From Homarus americanus (lineage: Eukaryota > Arthropoda > Malacostraca > Decapoda > Nephropidae): a DNA stretch of 64,000 bases. The stretch's first letter is position 1; each line of letters begins with the position of its first letter. The notes beneath the pieces were generated by a model that searched no databases, was not told the DNA's origin, and was given only the letters and a program-made list of their open reading frames with translations. Below, piece after piece: positions 21,480 to 32,960 of the stretch. Both the position numbers and the translations under genes were made by a program. The stretch lies in assembly GCF_018991925.1 (NCBI RefSeq), contig NW_024722158.1, forward strand, positions 2,021,673 through 2,085,672, in the 5' to 3' direction.

Positions 21480-22826
21480 TGGTCCTTATTTTTCAACTTT
21501 GGAATGTTTTACCACAGACCCTGCTAAAAGTGTCCATTTAGGACAAAAACATTGTGTGTAGAGTTATTTTTAAATATATTAATATTTAGAGGTTGCTCAA
21601 AGCTGTTAACAATTAAGTAATCGATGTAGTCAATTACTTTGTAGCCGATTGCGCCCACCACTAGTGCGTCGCATTTGGCACGATTGTGGTGAGTTTTTGC
21701 TGGTCGTGATTGATGATTGGGGAAATTAGAAACAGTTCTGCGGAGTATTCTCATTATTAATTTATATTAATAGTTAATTTATTTATTCCTCAGGTCAAAA
21801 TGGCTAATGTAGGAGTAAAAACACGAGAAAATGTGTATTTGATAAAGACATTATGTGATGACATTACAGGGGCTAAGTTACCTTCAAACAGGCAAGTGTT
21901 ACAGTATTTTTTAAGCCTGCATCGCATACAGAAAAAAACCACCAGAGTGGCAGCTGGGGAAGTCACAGGCAAAGTTCTTTAATTTTTGACAAAAGCAAAC
22001 ATTCCCACACACCACAAACCAGATTGTGTGAATCAAGTGCGCAAAATGTTTGACAAGTGGAGTACAGTGAGTTCTGCTATAACGCGTGTTTTGACAACGT
22101 GAATTTGCTCTAACGCGATTTATGAATTGAGGAACGATATTTGTAAAACGCGAGCTCGTTTGCTCTAACGCGATTCCACTCGAACGGTTGTTATGGCTTC
22201 AGTTCACGTTCGACATCACATATTCAATTGAGTTATGTGTTTTGTTTGTGAAGAATTGCAGAAATAATTGATGTAATATTTATGTATACAGTAAACCACT
22301 CACAAGGTCCTACAGTGACAAGAAAGGGAAAGTGACCTTGACTGACCGCCTGTAGCCGTCCTTGTGTTAGGAGGTGGTCAGTAATGCATATCTGTATATT
22401 TACTGATCATAATACTTAACTCTTATAAATAATTCATTTGAAATTTTTTTTTTTTCAAAGAATATTCAGTAAATGACTGCGTTAATTCTTGAAACTACCT
22501 ACATTGGTAAATTTAGGATATAAATGATGAACAAGTCACGTCATGGATTCGGAGTTTGGTCCTTAACGACCACCATAAATGTACATAAATTAAAGAAAAT
22601 AATTGCAGTATATTTAATATATTACAGTATATTATAAATAAATAAATAAACAAAAAAATTCAAATTCCTTTATCATCCTGTGTCATATACAGAAATACTT
22701 GAGTCCCTGAGCGAGTACACCAAAAGAAAACGGAGGACTAACACAGCCTGGAGTGGTAGAGAACGACACCTACTGGGGCACTCAAACGGCTGTGGGCGCT
22801 CTACCATGATGTGAATAATGTGGAAA

Positions 22827-22954
<128 letters not shown>

Positions 22955-23297
22955 AAAATTAAATAAAAGAGAAAACTAAATAAGTAGCGTTTAAAGTGTT
23001 AAAGTGTACTGTACAGTGATTTGGCTTGGCGCAGGGTTATGCAGTGTTTACAGTTCACGTTCAACATCACTTGTTCAATTGATTTATGTGTTTTGTTTGT
23101 GGAGAATTGCAGAAATAATTTATGTAATATTTATGTATACAGTATACCTGTACAGTATATGTAAAATGTAAAATTTTAAATAAGAGAAAAACACAATCCA
23201 TATCGTTTTAGACCCGCGCTCTCTGTTTACTCCACACTGTGTGAAGTTTTAAGTGTCCTCAGTGAACTGTGATTACTGTTTCTCTAATCTTGTGACT

Positions 23298-23384
23298 ATG
23301 GAAAGGAAGAATATCTCTGGGAAGCACTCTGGTGATCGTAAAAGAAAGGCTATAACACTTGAAGAAAAGCCTGATGTTTCATGA
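23298..23384 (+). pseudogene. Tigger transposase N-terminal fragment
   Basis: The frame begins MERKN and includes DRKRKAITLEEKPDVS followed by a stop. KRKAITLEEKLDVI-type sequence is the first helix region of the pogo/Tigger DNA-binding domain. Nothing of the catalytic core remains. Confidence 0.6.
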
Positions 23385-24819
23385 CTCCTCAACATCAACC
23401 TTCTCCCCCATCAAGTTATATTCATATTTTTTCAAGGTAAAGTGTAACATTTACTGTATGATTTCATTATTAGATATGAATGTAACATTTATTTAGACTG
23501 TGCTATCCTTTGTGTTAGGCTAACTACGAAATGTTTTTTCGATTTCGAGTAATCTGCACCTAACCCTATTTTCTCCATAAGTCCTGTTATTTCTATTATG
23601 CGAATTTCTATAACACGATGTTTTACAAGAACACAACTATCGCGTTATAGCAGAACTACCTGTAGTTTGAAAAAGAACTCTTCAAGAAAGACAGAAACTC
23701 AAAAGCAGAAAGAGAAAGAATTCACTGATACATTTGAAGATCTCTTTGATATTGCACATGTGAATGCTTTGAATATGATGACAGTTGAGGAGGATAAGGA
23801 TTTTTTAATAGCACAACGAGAAAAAGGGCGTCGTGGGGCAATGTCATCTCTTGACAAAGTATTCCTGAAAAGACAAACGACGAGAAAAAACTCTCAAGAA
23901 AGAAATGAAAAGGAAGTTGGCTGCAGACAGTGCAGAGGAAGAAGCCAAAAAATGCCAGGCCATCGTTGTCTTGGACAGCAGTAGTACGTCTTCTTCTGAG
24001 GAATCCAACCCAGTTCCTGGCCCATCAGCACTTCAAACTCCACCTACTGACAAGAAGCGTGGGCAAAAAGAAGTTCTAACTCCAGAACTTTCTGCAGCAT
24101 TAGATCGGACCAAGTCCTCAGATAGAATGGCCATGCACATTGTCACCCAAACTGCTCAGAGTCTGGGCCATGATGTCAGTGAATTGATTCTGAATCGATC
24201 AAGCATCAGGAGGAAACGTCAGCATCATCACAGTAGCAGGGCAGCTGAAATCCTTTCAAACTTCAAACCAGAGTCAGTTTTAATTGTTCACTGGGATGGT
24301 AAATTGATGCCTGATTTGACGGGGCATGGGGGCCATGTTGACAGACTCCCAGTTCTTGTCTCAGGCAATGGCACCTCCCAACTTCTTGCTGTTCCAAAAC
24401 TTCCCTCTAGTACCGGTGATGAACAAGCAAAAGCTGTTATGAAGGCTTTGCAGCAATGGCACATTGCAGACATCGTGCATGGCATGTGTTTTGATACAAG
24501 CTCAAATACTGGTCACCACAAGGGTGCGTGTGTCAAAATTGAGTAGTTGCTGGGTCGTGATTTGCTATATTTTGCCTGCCGCCACCATGTACTAGAACTT
24601 GTAGCTGGAGCTGCTTTTGAAGCTATAATGGGGCACTCAGCTGCTCCTGACATACAGCTGTTCCGAAGATTCCAAGCCAAATGGAAACAATTTTTTTTTC
24701 TTTTTATTGGGCACCCTTCTACATCCTTGTGTAAGGTGAAGCGCAGAAGCGTTTACAGTGCCCAACAGGGAAGCATGCTAAGTTCATGCTTGACTTTATG
24801 TCTCATGAGTTAAGGGCGT

Positions 24820-24866
24820 AGAAGCCTGAAGAGTCAAAGGCATAGAAGCCTGAAGAGTCAATGGTT
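24820..24866 (+). repeat. 24-bp tandem duplication
   Basis: Two adjacent copies of GCRTAGAAGCCTGAAGAGTCAA lie between the end of the unknown transposase-like gene and the Penelope-like element. Confidence 0.8.
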
Positions 24867-24941
24867 TATGTCATCAAGTTATTGGAAGCTCCAACAACTT
24901 GTCCCTGAATACGAATTCGCAACTTTCGATTTACACCAGGT

Positions 24942-25313
24942 TTGAATGTAAATGGAAGTGTTTATTGTATTCCATGTAGCCAATGTAATTGTAATTATGT
25001 AGGTCAGACAGGAAAAACACTGCAGCTCAGAATCAAACAACATAAGTATAATATCAGAACTGCATCTGAAAGCAGTGCCTTGTTCGTTCATGTTAGGAAT
25101 AATAATCACCCCATTGCTTGGGAAAAAAGCTTAGAAGTATTCCAATCATCTTGTGTCACAGAAAGACTTCTGGTTGAAGCTAGTTTGATTAAGGAATTAA
25201 AATCAATAAACCTTAGTGATGGTCAGTTCAAAACTGATAATATGTTACATAAATTTATTTGTCAGTGGCCCAAGGTTAAAACTGCTTTGAAAACCTTTGA
25301 TCTTGATGTATGA
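24942..25313 (+). pseudogene. GIY-YIG endonuclease domain of Penelope-like element
   Basis: The 123-residue frame reads YCIPCSQCNCNYVGQTGKT, then LQLRIKQH. This fits the GIY-YIG fold with Tyr19 (YVG), Arg30 (LRIKQH) and Glu79 (LLVEASLI) as the active-site set, and Cys12, Cys15/17 and His residues matching the CCHH pattern of Penelope nucleases. It ends KTFDLDV. All active-site residues are intact, but the RT that normally precedes it is gone and the Met is internal. It would nick DNA to prime integration. Confidence 0.85.
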
Positions 25314-25498
25314 CAGTTATTTTGTGGGTCCCTTTTTTCTGACCTGACCTGTCTAGTCACGTCACCACCCTTCTCTTAAGCTCCTCTACGGTTGTGTTGG
25401 TGTGGGGATTAGTGGATGTCATCATTATGACCTGACCTCATGTTTTTAGGTCACCCTGTATATTTAAGCCTCTCTCTGTCCATGTAATCTAGTTGCCT

Positions 25499-25526
25499 CT
25501 GAAGATGTCTTGAATAAAGACGAAAG
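25499..25526 (+). ncRNA. Conserved hairpin in Penelope-like 3' tail (ribozyme-like core)
   Basis: CTGAAGA, then T, then a stem GTCTT (25507-25511)/AAGAC (25517-25521) and GAAAG. CUGANGA...stem...GAAA is the hammerhead core order, and Penelope-like elements are known to carry hammerhead motifs. An extra U before the stem and no clear stems I and III argue against an active ribozyme. The copy at 19171-19199 has AAAA instead of GAAA. Confidence 0.35.
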
Positions 25527-25574
25527 CTAAGGTACTCCGTTGTTTCCATTTTCCCGTGTGATTTTATCAAGATA

Positions 25575-25582
25575 TATATATA

Positions 25583-25652
<70 letters not shown>
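25575..25652. repeat. (TA)n microsatellite
   Basis: TA run with one TATGATA interruption, abutting the Penelope-like 3' end. Confidence 0.97.
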
Positions 25653-25655
<3 letters not shown>

Positions 25656-25799
25656 AGGAAAGAAAACACAAGTTTAAAAGCACTTTCGTGTATTCACATC
25701 TTCAGGGGTACTCTGTACCCCTGAAGATGTGAATTACACTGCGCAAAAACCTTCATGATTTTCTCTTTCATGATTATCACTCACCTACAGTGATTTACT

Positions 25800-25800
<1 letters not shown>
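25653..25800. repeat. Inverted tail repeat between TA arrays
   Basis: Arms of about 22 bp meet at 25691-25739: GTATTCACATCTTCAGGGGTAC, a TCT spacer, and GTACCCCTGAAGATGTGAATTAC. The left side continues with AAGGAAAGAAAACAC and the right side ends CCTACAGTGATTTACTTGCA before the next TA array. Same family as 3984-4131 and 40133-40253, with a different middle. Confidence 0.7.

Positions 25801-25893
<93 letters not shown>
25801..25893. repeat. (TA)n microsatellite
   Basis: Pure TA run after the tail repeat. Confidence 0.97.
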
Positions 25894-25896
<3 letters not shown>

Positions 25897-25950
25897 AAAG
25901 AAGTCTGTCTGTGTGTCCACACGAGAATCACGGAAACTACTTTACCGATC

Positions 25951-26200
25951 TGTAGTGATGATGGATGGTGTTATATGTAGTGATGATGGATGGTGTTATA
26001 TGTAGTGATGATGGATGGTGTTATATGTAGTGATGATGGATGGTGTTATATGTAGTGATGATAGATGATATTATATGTCGTGATGATGGATGTTGTTATA
26101 TGTAGTGATGATGGGTGGTGTCATATGTAGTGATGATGAGTGGTGTTATATGTAGTGATGATGGATGGTGTTATATGTAGTGATGATGGATGATAAATAA
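25951..26200 (+). repeat. 25-bp minisatellite, about 10 copies
   Basis: The unit TGTAGTGATGATGGATGGTG plus TTATA repeats at 25951, 25976, 26001, 26026 and so on. The first four copies are identical or nearly so; later ones carry scattered substitutions. No coding potential. Confidence 0.95.
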
Positions 26201-26270
26201 ATTGTTTAAATATCGACAAGTCGCTAGATGCGGTCGCTACTGGGATGAGTCGTTGAGGTGATAGACCGCC

Positions 26271-26456
26271 GTGTTGGAAAGGCAGGAGGACAAGCTCCGC
26301 CCATTCAGGATCACACTAGTGATTGAAGGTAAGAAATGGGAAGTTATTCAACATGCAATAAACGTAGCAAGGAGCTCAACATTTCGGGGTGTATTCATAA
26401 ACCCAGATTGCACGTTAATGCAGAGGGAACAGCACAAAAACTTCTGGAGTCCTTGA
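26271..26456 (+). pseudogene. LINE ORF1 fragment
   Basis: A 61-residue frame with RPFRITLVIEGKKWEV, then VARSSTFRGVFINPDCT and REQHKN. The alternation of a beta-strand, a helix and an S-P-D/N-P-D turn followed by a charged helix resembles the RNA-binding end of LINE ORF1 proteins. Short and based on pattern only. Confidence 0.4.
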
Positions 26457-26559
26457 GGCAGAGTGGGGGGGGGGGGTTGTCAATGAGGAATGGGGACGGA
26501 CGTACTTGGGCTATATACAAGGGTAGGGTAGTGGAGGCAAGTGCACCAGTACAGTGCAT

Positions 26560-27610
26560 GGTGTGCAAAGTACCCAGCATAGTGTGGAAAGTAGTAAAGA
26601 GCATTGAAGAGGATTTATTGATGGAACATCTGCTACTAAACAAACTTGTAAAGGAATGCCAACACGGTTTTATGCAGGGAAGATCCTGCTTAACACAATT
26701 ACTCAAGGTACTAGATGTTTGGACTCAAAATCTAGAACAGGGTGGAAATATCGACAATATATATCTATTTTTTGCCAAGCCTTTCGACAGTGTACCCCAT
26801 GAAAGTGTCCTTATAAAGAGCGGAGACTTTCTGTATGACCGCAAACAGTGTGTAGTGATAAACGGTACTAAATCTTCAAGTATACCTGTGACTAGCGGGG
26901 TACCACAGGACAGTGTATTGGGCCCGTTGTTCTTTGTCTGTTCCATTAATGACATGCTAGAAGCTATACACTCCTCCATACAAATGTTTGCAGACGATGC
27001 CCAGTTACTTGGGGAAATTAAGAACTAAACAGACTGTAAAGAGCTACAGAAAGATGTCTGAGAGCTTCAAGAACGGTCGAAGAACTGAATGCTAAGATTC
27101 GATGTCTCGTAGTGCAAGAGGATGCACCTGGGGCGCGCCAACAGTATGGAGGCGTATCATATGTCCCAACAGGACCAAGAAACTATATTAACTGAGACCG
27201 AATGTGGAAAGGACCTGGGTGTGTATGTCGACAATGAACATAAGTTATCCGGTCATTGTGAGAACATGAATCAGGCAACGAAACTAGTAGGTCTTAGAAG
27301 AAGGACGTTTTAGATATCTGGATGGTCCGTCGCTCGTCACGATCTTCAAGAGTGAGGTGCTTCCCCATTTGAGTAATTTCACCCTGTCTAATCCCCGAGG
27401 TATGCTATAGACTGCCAGTTGATTGAAAATGTGCAAAGGAGGGCCATTGGACTGGTGCCTGCTTTACGGAACCTCAATTACCCAGAGAGATTAGAACGCC
27501 TGCAACTGCCTAGCTTATACTGCAGAGGGGCGACCTCGAAGTGCATGAACATCTCAGGGGGCATTACTTGGTCGAATGTACATACCTGGAGCTGGCGGAT
27601 GTCCGCCCCA
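26560..27610 (+). pseudogene. CR1-like reverse transcriptase fragment
   Basis: Blocks in order: LLLNKLVKECQHGFMQGRSCLTQLL, LFFAKPFDSVPHE (first catalytic Asp lost: the usual LDFAKAFD reads LFFAKPFD), VINGTKSSSIPVTSGVPQDSVLGPLFF, MFADDAQLLGE (catalytic pair intact), then LRFDVS, GKDLGVYVD and VQRRAIGLVPALR after stops and frameshifts. The first blocks share one frame. Dead copy. Confidence 0.75.
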
Positions 27611-27732
27611 CAAAGGATCAAAGCCAAAAGTCCAGAAAACTGTGAATGCTGTAAGGTAAGGGGGGAGGGAGGGGGGAAGAATGTTTTTTTTTATTTCTAT
27701 TTCTTTAACTGATTAATAAATATGTGTAAGTA

Positions 27733-28354
27733 CAGTATTGCCCCGCTTTACGCGGTTTCACTTTCCGCGATTTCTCATTTACTCAGTGCCTCGCCAGAAC
27801 CGAACTTTCACTTTCCGCGGTGCATCTACTCATATACACGGGAAACGACGCGGGCAGGATGCGCACAAGGTCGCCCAGTCATCAAAACATTACCGAGTTC
27901 TTCACCCGCCACCCACCACAGCCGGCCTAAGTCAGTGATAGTGATAGTGAGGATATGGACTTTGAGGGGTTTGACAAAGAGGCCCTGCAAGCCTATGTGG
28001 TGGATAGTGATACAATTGATACAAGTGATACAGGTGAGGGCCAATAATCTTCCCTCTGCCTCGGAACCACCCTCCCATCCCCGTGTGCCCAGCCATCTTT
28101 TCTACTAATGTAAGTGTTAAAAAACTAATATTATTGCTATTTCTCTTAATTATTAATTGTGTGTGCATACCATCATAAAATTAAGATGTAATTTTTACCA
28201 CAACGTAGGTATTGTGTCTGAAAAAGTGGAGTTTGGGGGTCGGGCCAGTCTCTATTGGAATTAATCCCATATGTTCTGCTGTTCACTTTCCGCGGTTTTC
28301 ATTTTCCGCGGTACCCCATGGGTTCAATTGACCGCGTAAATCGGGGTACTACTG
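27733..28354 (+). mobile_element. 622-bp non-autonomous Tigger element
   Basis: The ends CAGTATTGCCCCGCTTTACG and (other strand) CAGTAGTACCCCGATTTACG are inverted repeats flanked by TA (27731-27732 and 28355-28356). A GC-rich subterminal repeat CTTTCCGCGG recurs at both ends. Inside, ITEFFTRHPPQPA and an acidic Ser/Asp stretch match the C-terminal end of the transposase at 16591-16875, so this is an internal-deletion derivative of that family. It depends on an enzyme supplied elsewhere. Confidence 0.88.
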
Positions 28355-28356
28355 TA

Positions 28357-30363
28357 TAGATATTTTTTCTTTTATATAATTATATTGTTTTCTGTCTTTT
28401 CTTTTGTTATAATATATTACAACTTCTATATCACTTTCTTTAATTTCTTTGCTTATGATCTCTATGTCTTTTCTGTTTCATATAACCTTTAATTTTTTTA
28501 GTTATATTATATTATTTTATTTTATTTTCTCAATCTTTATTTAAGTATGCTTATTACTTCATCATCTATATTTTACTTTTCTTATTTATTGTTTATTTCT
28601 TTCAATGTCATTATTTTTCTTATATTCTTCTCTTACTTCTTTCTGTATTTATCAGTACTTACATATATTCTATTCATTGGATTAACCTGGGAAAACCATA
28701 TCATTCTTAACAACACCTATTGGTATAATTATTATACCTTCACAGTAGACTGCCTCCACCCAGGCCTTTATTAGAATATAACTTGTATAATCAAGGTGTC
28801 AGGTAGCGTGGTAGACACGAGATTAGACACGCGGGTTACAATAATTATATTCTGAGAAGCAAATGTTAGAAAGAAAAGAGTGGTGATGTGAGGGCGTGGG
28901 ACTGGCACTGCCACCAATGTGAGGGCGCGGGTTCCCTCTCTATCTCTACACCACCCTCATCTTACTCACTTCTCTTAGTTCTTACTCTTCCTCAGTTCCG
29001 TCACCTATTCTTTTGGTAGCATGGACATTCTTTTGGTGGCATGGACCTTCTTTTGGTAGCATGGTCGATGGTCTAGGCACATGGGTATGGTAATTCTGGT
29101 ATCAAGTCACTTGGATGGAAATAAAGGTAAAATACTGTGGGAGAAAGAAATACACCTAAAGTACTCTAAAACAAGTTTATTAATATGCAATCAATGGGGA
29201 AAGATATAGTATTAATCAGATAACTACCAGGCTCAACTCCTGGGCTTAGTGCAAACTCAGTCCCTTCTTCTTTACTCTTACTCACAACTTTACTGGTGTT
29301 ACATTACATGGCATTCATTGTAGATTATTTTACTCAACATATGCGTTAATACTGACACTAGCATATACAGGGGCCCACTACCCAACATGGGATAATTATT
29401 TCCAACTAATTATCCCTAACATACATGTTACAACACTCTCTGTGGACACACACTTCCAAGGAGCAACCCAGGGTAGAGCACTGGGCTCACGCGACTGTTG
29501 TTATTGTGGGGTAGCCAGACACATGGCGGGTCTGGGGTCTGGCCCAACGAAGCCGTGGGGCACATTAATCAGGCAGCATCGGTGCCATCGTTTCGTATAT
29601 GATCCCTGCTGGTTAATTACTACATCCGGGGCCGTTGTTGAATGGTTGCAAGAATCACAATGGGATCTGGAGAAATATTGAAGCAGCGTCAGAGAACAGG
29701 GAAACATGACAACACAAACAAACTCTCTTGTCTAGACGACAGACGTATTTACGTTATATTACTTCTACACTGGGTGAATGACAATTCAACTGTTAAATCA
29801 TGAACACTGGTGAACACTGATATTCACTACAATTGACTGAATTAACTGAATGGCTACACAAAACATACCTGGAGAAATATTAAAGCAGCGTCAGAGAACA
29901 CTCTGCCTGGCTCGTCTTAGTGTATATATACCCCTGAGTTGCCAGTGATCGCTACTCACGCAATGACAATAATTACAAGCAAACTAACTGTTACTCATTC
30001 AAAGATGACCCTCAGTTGACAAAGGTCTGGCGAATTACTTGAGTTGATTTACACAGACTAATTCAAGATTGAGCTTCCCAGGAGAAAGTGGAATAAACCA
30101 CGCATTGATAACTGTCTTCACAAAGGCGGGACTCTGGGAGGGAACACCAGTGTAGCGTGTATGGGGAAAAAACACGTCTTCTCAGGGGTCGCTAACGCAC
30201 TCATGTTTTGCGGGCGTGAAGTTTAATAAGAATCATTAGTTAAATAGATCAGCAGTCAACGTGACCATGACAGTGATACTCACAATTTACTAATTCAATA
30301 TTTATTAAAATCAAAAGTGAATAAGATGACAACTTAAATACACTCAGACAAGAATGGACCACT
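28357..30363. other. Unassigned stretch, T-rich then mixed
   Basis: 28360-28700 is T-rich with only chance frames. From 29640 a phrase CTGGAGAAATATTRAAGCAGCGTCAGAG occurs twice (29661 and 29872), and TGAACACTGATATTCAC near 29815 and 31555 is shared with the block at 31390-31600. These look like old diverged duplicates of an unclassified repeat. No gene is supported. Confidence 0.4.
29007..29065 (+). repeat. 20-bp tandem repeat, three copies
   Basis: TTCTTTTGGTAGCATGGAC units at 29007, 29027 and 29047 differ at one or two positions. Confidence 0.9.
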
Positions 30364-30367
30364 AGAT

Positions 30368-30820
30368 TATAGTGGATTTCTCCCCTACAAATGCTGTTTG
30401 TCGCTGTGTAGCCGACCCCACGAATTCCACAGTGTGTGCCTCGTGGTCTAGGTCAACCAGCGCCGCCATACATCACGGAGCGGGGGTCAACTACTAAGCC
30501 ACACCTACCCTCCGCTATTTAAGACCTGACCTCGTGGTGACCTGCTTTTTCTACCTCCACCAACCAGCCAGCAACACCTCCTCCTCCTCCTCCTGCCTGG
30601 CGGTCCTCGCTCCCGCCGGCGAGCATGGCGACCCACAAGCTGGTCCTCCTCTGAGCACCCTCACCAACCAGCTCTCTCTACATCACGCTTGTAACCATGC
30701 TGCCTTCCCAGCACCAAGCTGCATTGTACATCCAATACAACATGTATACAGAGAGCACATTGTGAGTTTCCTTTCTCCATTCCATCCTGAGTGTGAACCA
30801 AACATCCCAAAAACCCCACA
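30368..30820 (+). mobile_element. Solo LTR of the Gypsy family
   Basis: Begins TATAGTGGATTTCTCCCCTACA and ends AACCCCACA, corresponding to TGTAGTGG...CCTACA of the LTRs at 33683 and 35643, with a CTATTTAAG box and GAGTTTCC...CCATCCTGAGTG near the end. A 4-bp duplication AGAT flanks it (30364-30367 and 30821-30824). No internal sequence is present, so it is the product of LTR-LTR recombination. It is clearly diverged from the other copies. Confidence 0.8.
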
Positions 30821-30824
30821 AGAT

Positions 30825-32740
30825 CTCACTTTATAAGTAACAAAATAGATCTTCGATGAAAATTCAATATTTTATACCTCCTTAAGGGTATAATATTATT
30901 TATTTGACAATAAAGTTGGTCATTTTGCACACTTGCTAATAGCACAGATGAAAAATGCATCCATATAACATCAAGTTTGTATTGAAAGAACAACATGGAA
31001 ACAGGTAACAGATCTCAGTTGGGAGTACACATTGATGGTTTACTCACAACGCATATAAACTCTAATACTGGTACTATCAATAGTTTATGGCTTCAATACT
31101 CAACTTAGTACAATTATATTTCTGCTAATTATCCCCTTCATATACAAGAACACTACGTTGTAAATATAACTAATTTTAGTACACAAGGGTCATTCGCTGG
31201 TGTTTAATACAAAAAATGAAGAGCGCTGTTAGCGTCGGTTGGACTCAGGTCTCCAGGTCTCCAGCGCACAGTTAGAGAGCCCATCTTCCTGGGGGTAGCT
31301 CCCAGCGAGCAACTCTCCCTAAATGTAATATTGCTGAATTAGAAACATCTTGCTTTGGACATCTCGCTGGTAGGTAGCTGCGGGTATTAAGCTACAACAC
31401 ACTGTGCCTGAGATATGATGTGGAAGCGTCACAGAGTCTTTTAAAAGTCTAAACTCAATTACACACAATCATACATCTGGCATTGGCATAGACGATATTT
31501 ACGTTACCTTAATTCTTATTTGCCACATGAGAATTTCACTATGCTAAAACATGAACACTGATATTCACAAATTCGACTGAGTTAAACTTAATATGGCGAA
31601 CATGGGTCACTTGTTACGTACCTGAGATACGATGGGGAAGCATCACAAAGTGTCCCTGATCGGTCGGTCGGTGATATGGAGAGAAGAGAGCATTAGCTCT
31701 GAGGGTGCAAGAAGGGTACAGTACAAGGTAAAGTTCAAAAGTGGGAAATATAGGAGGAGGTTAACAGCAGGTGGGCTATCCACCTCGCGGAGACGAGGTT
31801 TTGTCTTCCGTCAACAGTGCTGCATTAGAGGACTCTTGCGGTTAGGGAAGGCCGGTCTCAGCCAAGCTAAACTAAGTAGTTCTATTTGATGTTTTCTTGG
31901 GGCATATTATGTTAGGGGGAGGGGGTCCCTCCAGGTCCTTGTGGCACCAGTTTATATACGAGGCAAACTGGCAACTCAGGCATGCCAAACGGACAATTCA
32001 CACATTGACATACATTTCATTTAAATCAGTTGCTATACATTTGGCTACGAAAATCCATGGCATGGGTCAGATCAATTTCTTACATGAATTGTTACAATCT
32101 AATCAGAGTTTGAGCTTGCCAGGCCATAGTGTAATGGACGTCAAACGCACAAGCTGATATGGTCTTTTTATAATCTTATCAAAATACAGACAAGGGCCTA
32201 CTGAGAGCTTGCCTATAGATCTTGGAGATAAGAAAACTGATATATTCTTTTCAGGATACTAATTACTTTCTAAAATGTAAAACTGACAATAATTCAAATA
32301 CAAACATCAGATTCTCTGATGATTGTGAATCAAAATGATCTAACTTCAGTAGCAATTTTAACACTCAGGGCGTCCCTAAGGACGAGGTCAGGGATTCGTC
32401 ACTTCTACTGGCAGACTCTACACTAACTTATTTGTCAAATTTACAATAAATACAGTTGAAGCTTTCAACATCACTCACAAGAGATCTTGAATGTTTCATC
32501 TGTAATCAGACATATATAATTTAGTCTAACATGTATGTATTCAGTTGAAATTTCAAATTTCATAACATGATATGAGATACTAAGGAACATCAGAGTCTTG
32601 GTGGTACGTGAGAGAAAACGAAAGACTCAGGCGTACTGAAAAGGTGAGAAAACTGACATCTCAAGTGGAGAACTCAATAAAGAAGTTACAGCTACATGTT
32701 TTATGGCCTATTGAGCGAAATATGAATCGTCTGATTTTAC
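30825..32740. other. Unassigned stretch
   Basis: No domain was recognised. A phrase CCTGAGATAYGATGKGGAAGCRTCACA occurs at 31409 and 31621, and 31490-31590 resembles 29740-29840, so old repeats are present. Frames such as 31632-31889 are short and unsupported. Confidence 0.35.
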
Positions 32741-32960
32741 ATTAAATAACATGTACAACCGTGGTCAGTACAGGACAATCTTTTTCGGAATGAGAATTGT
32801 GAACTCTTGGAACAATCAGCCAGAGTGTTGTGACGGCACCGAACGTGAGCTCATTCAAGGACAGATTTGACCAAAGTGGAGCAGGTTCCGATATATTCAG
32901 GAGTCAGTACATGACTAACAGTGCTAACAAAGACGTGACCGACCACCCAAGCGGCTAATG
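32741..32960 (+). pseudogene. LINE ORF2 C-terminal scrap
   Basis: IVNSWNNQPE at about 32800 followed, after a frame change, by SSFKDRFDQ matches the RVVDxWNxLP...SFKxRLD block that ends CR1/Jockey-type ORF2 proteins (compare VVDEWNKLP and CFKHRLDAHM at 45410-45490). Only this C-terminal block is readable. Confidence 0.5.

Larger units (their letters stand above)
24930..25574 (+). mobile_element. Penelope-like retroelement, 3' end with GIY-YIG domain
   Basis: Contains the GIY-YIG coding region (24942-25313) and a 3' region of about 260 bases ending in a TA array. RT is absent, so the copy is 5'-truncated. The 3' region has a conserved hairpin at 25499-25526 and TTTAAGCC upstream. The second copy of this end is at 18897-19284. 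Penelope-like elements combine RT with a C-terminal GIY-YIG nuclease. Confidence 0.85.
26260..27650 (+). mobile_element. CR1-like LINE fragment
   Basis: An ORF1-type end (26271-26456) is followed by RT blocks without endonuclease, so a large internal part is missing. The RT is closely related to the fragments at 57370-57720 and 58120-58450 (shared VINGTKSSS, VTSGVPQ and HSSIQMFADDA). Confidence 0.75.

Noticed and set aside
25499..25533. A confident active hammerhead ribozyme
   Set aside because: An extra base between CUGAAGA and the stem, and no clear stems I and III; kept only as a ribozyme-like motif.
25951..26200. A CRISPR-like array
   Set aside because: Units are contiguous with no spacers, and the context is eukaryotic; it is a minisatellite.
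30534..30836. A 100-residue frame with Ser runs as a possible secreted protein
   Set aside because: It lies entirely inside a solo LTR with clear duplication and matches LTR landmarks.
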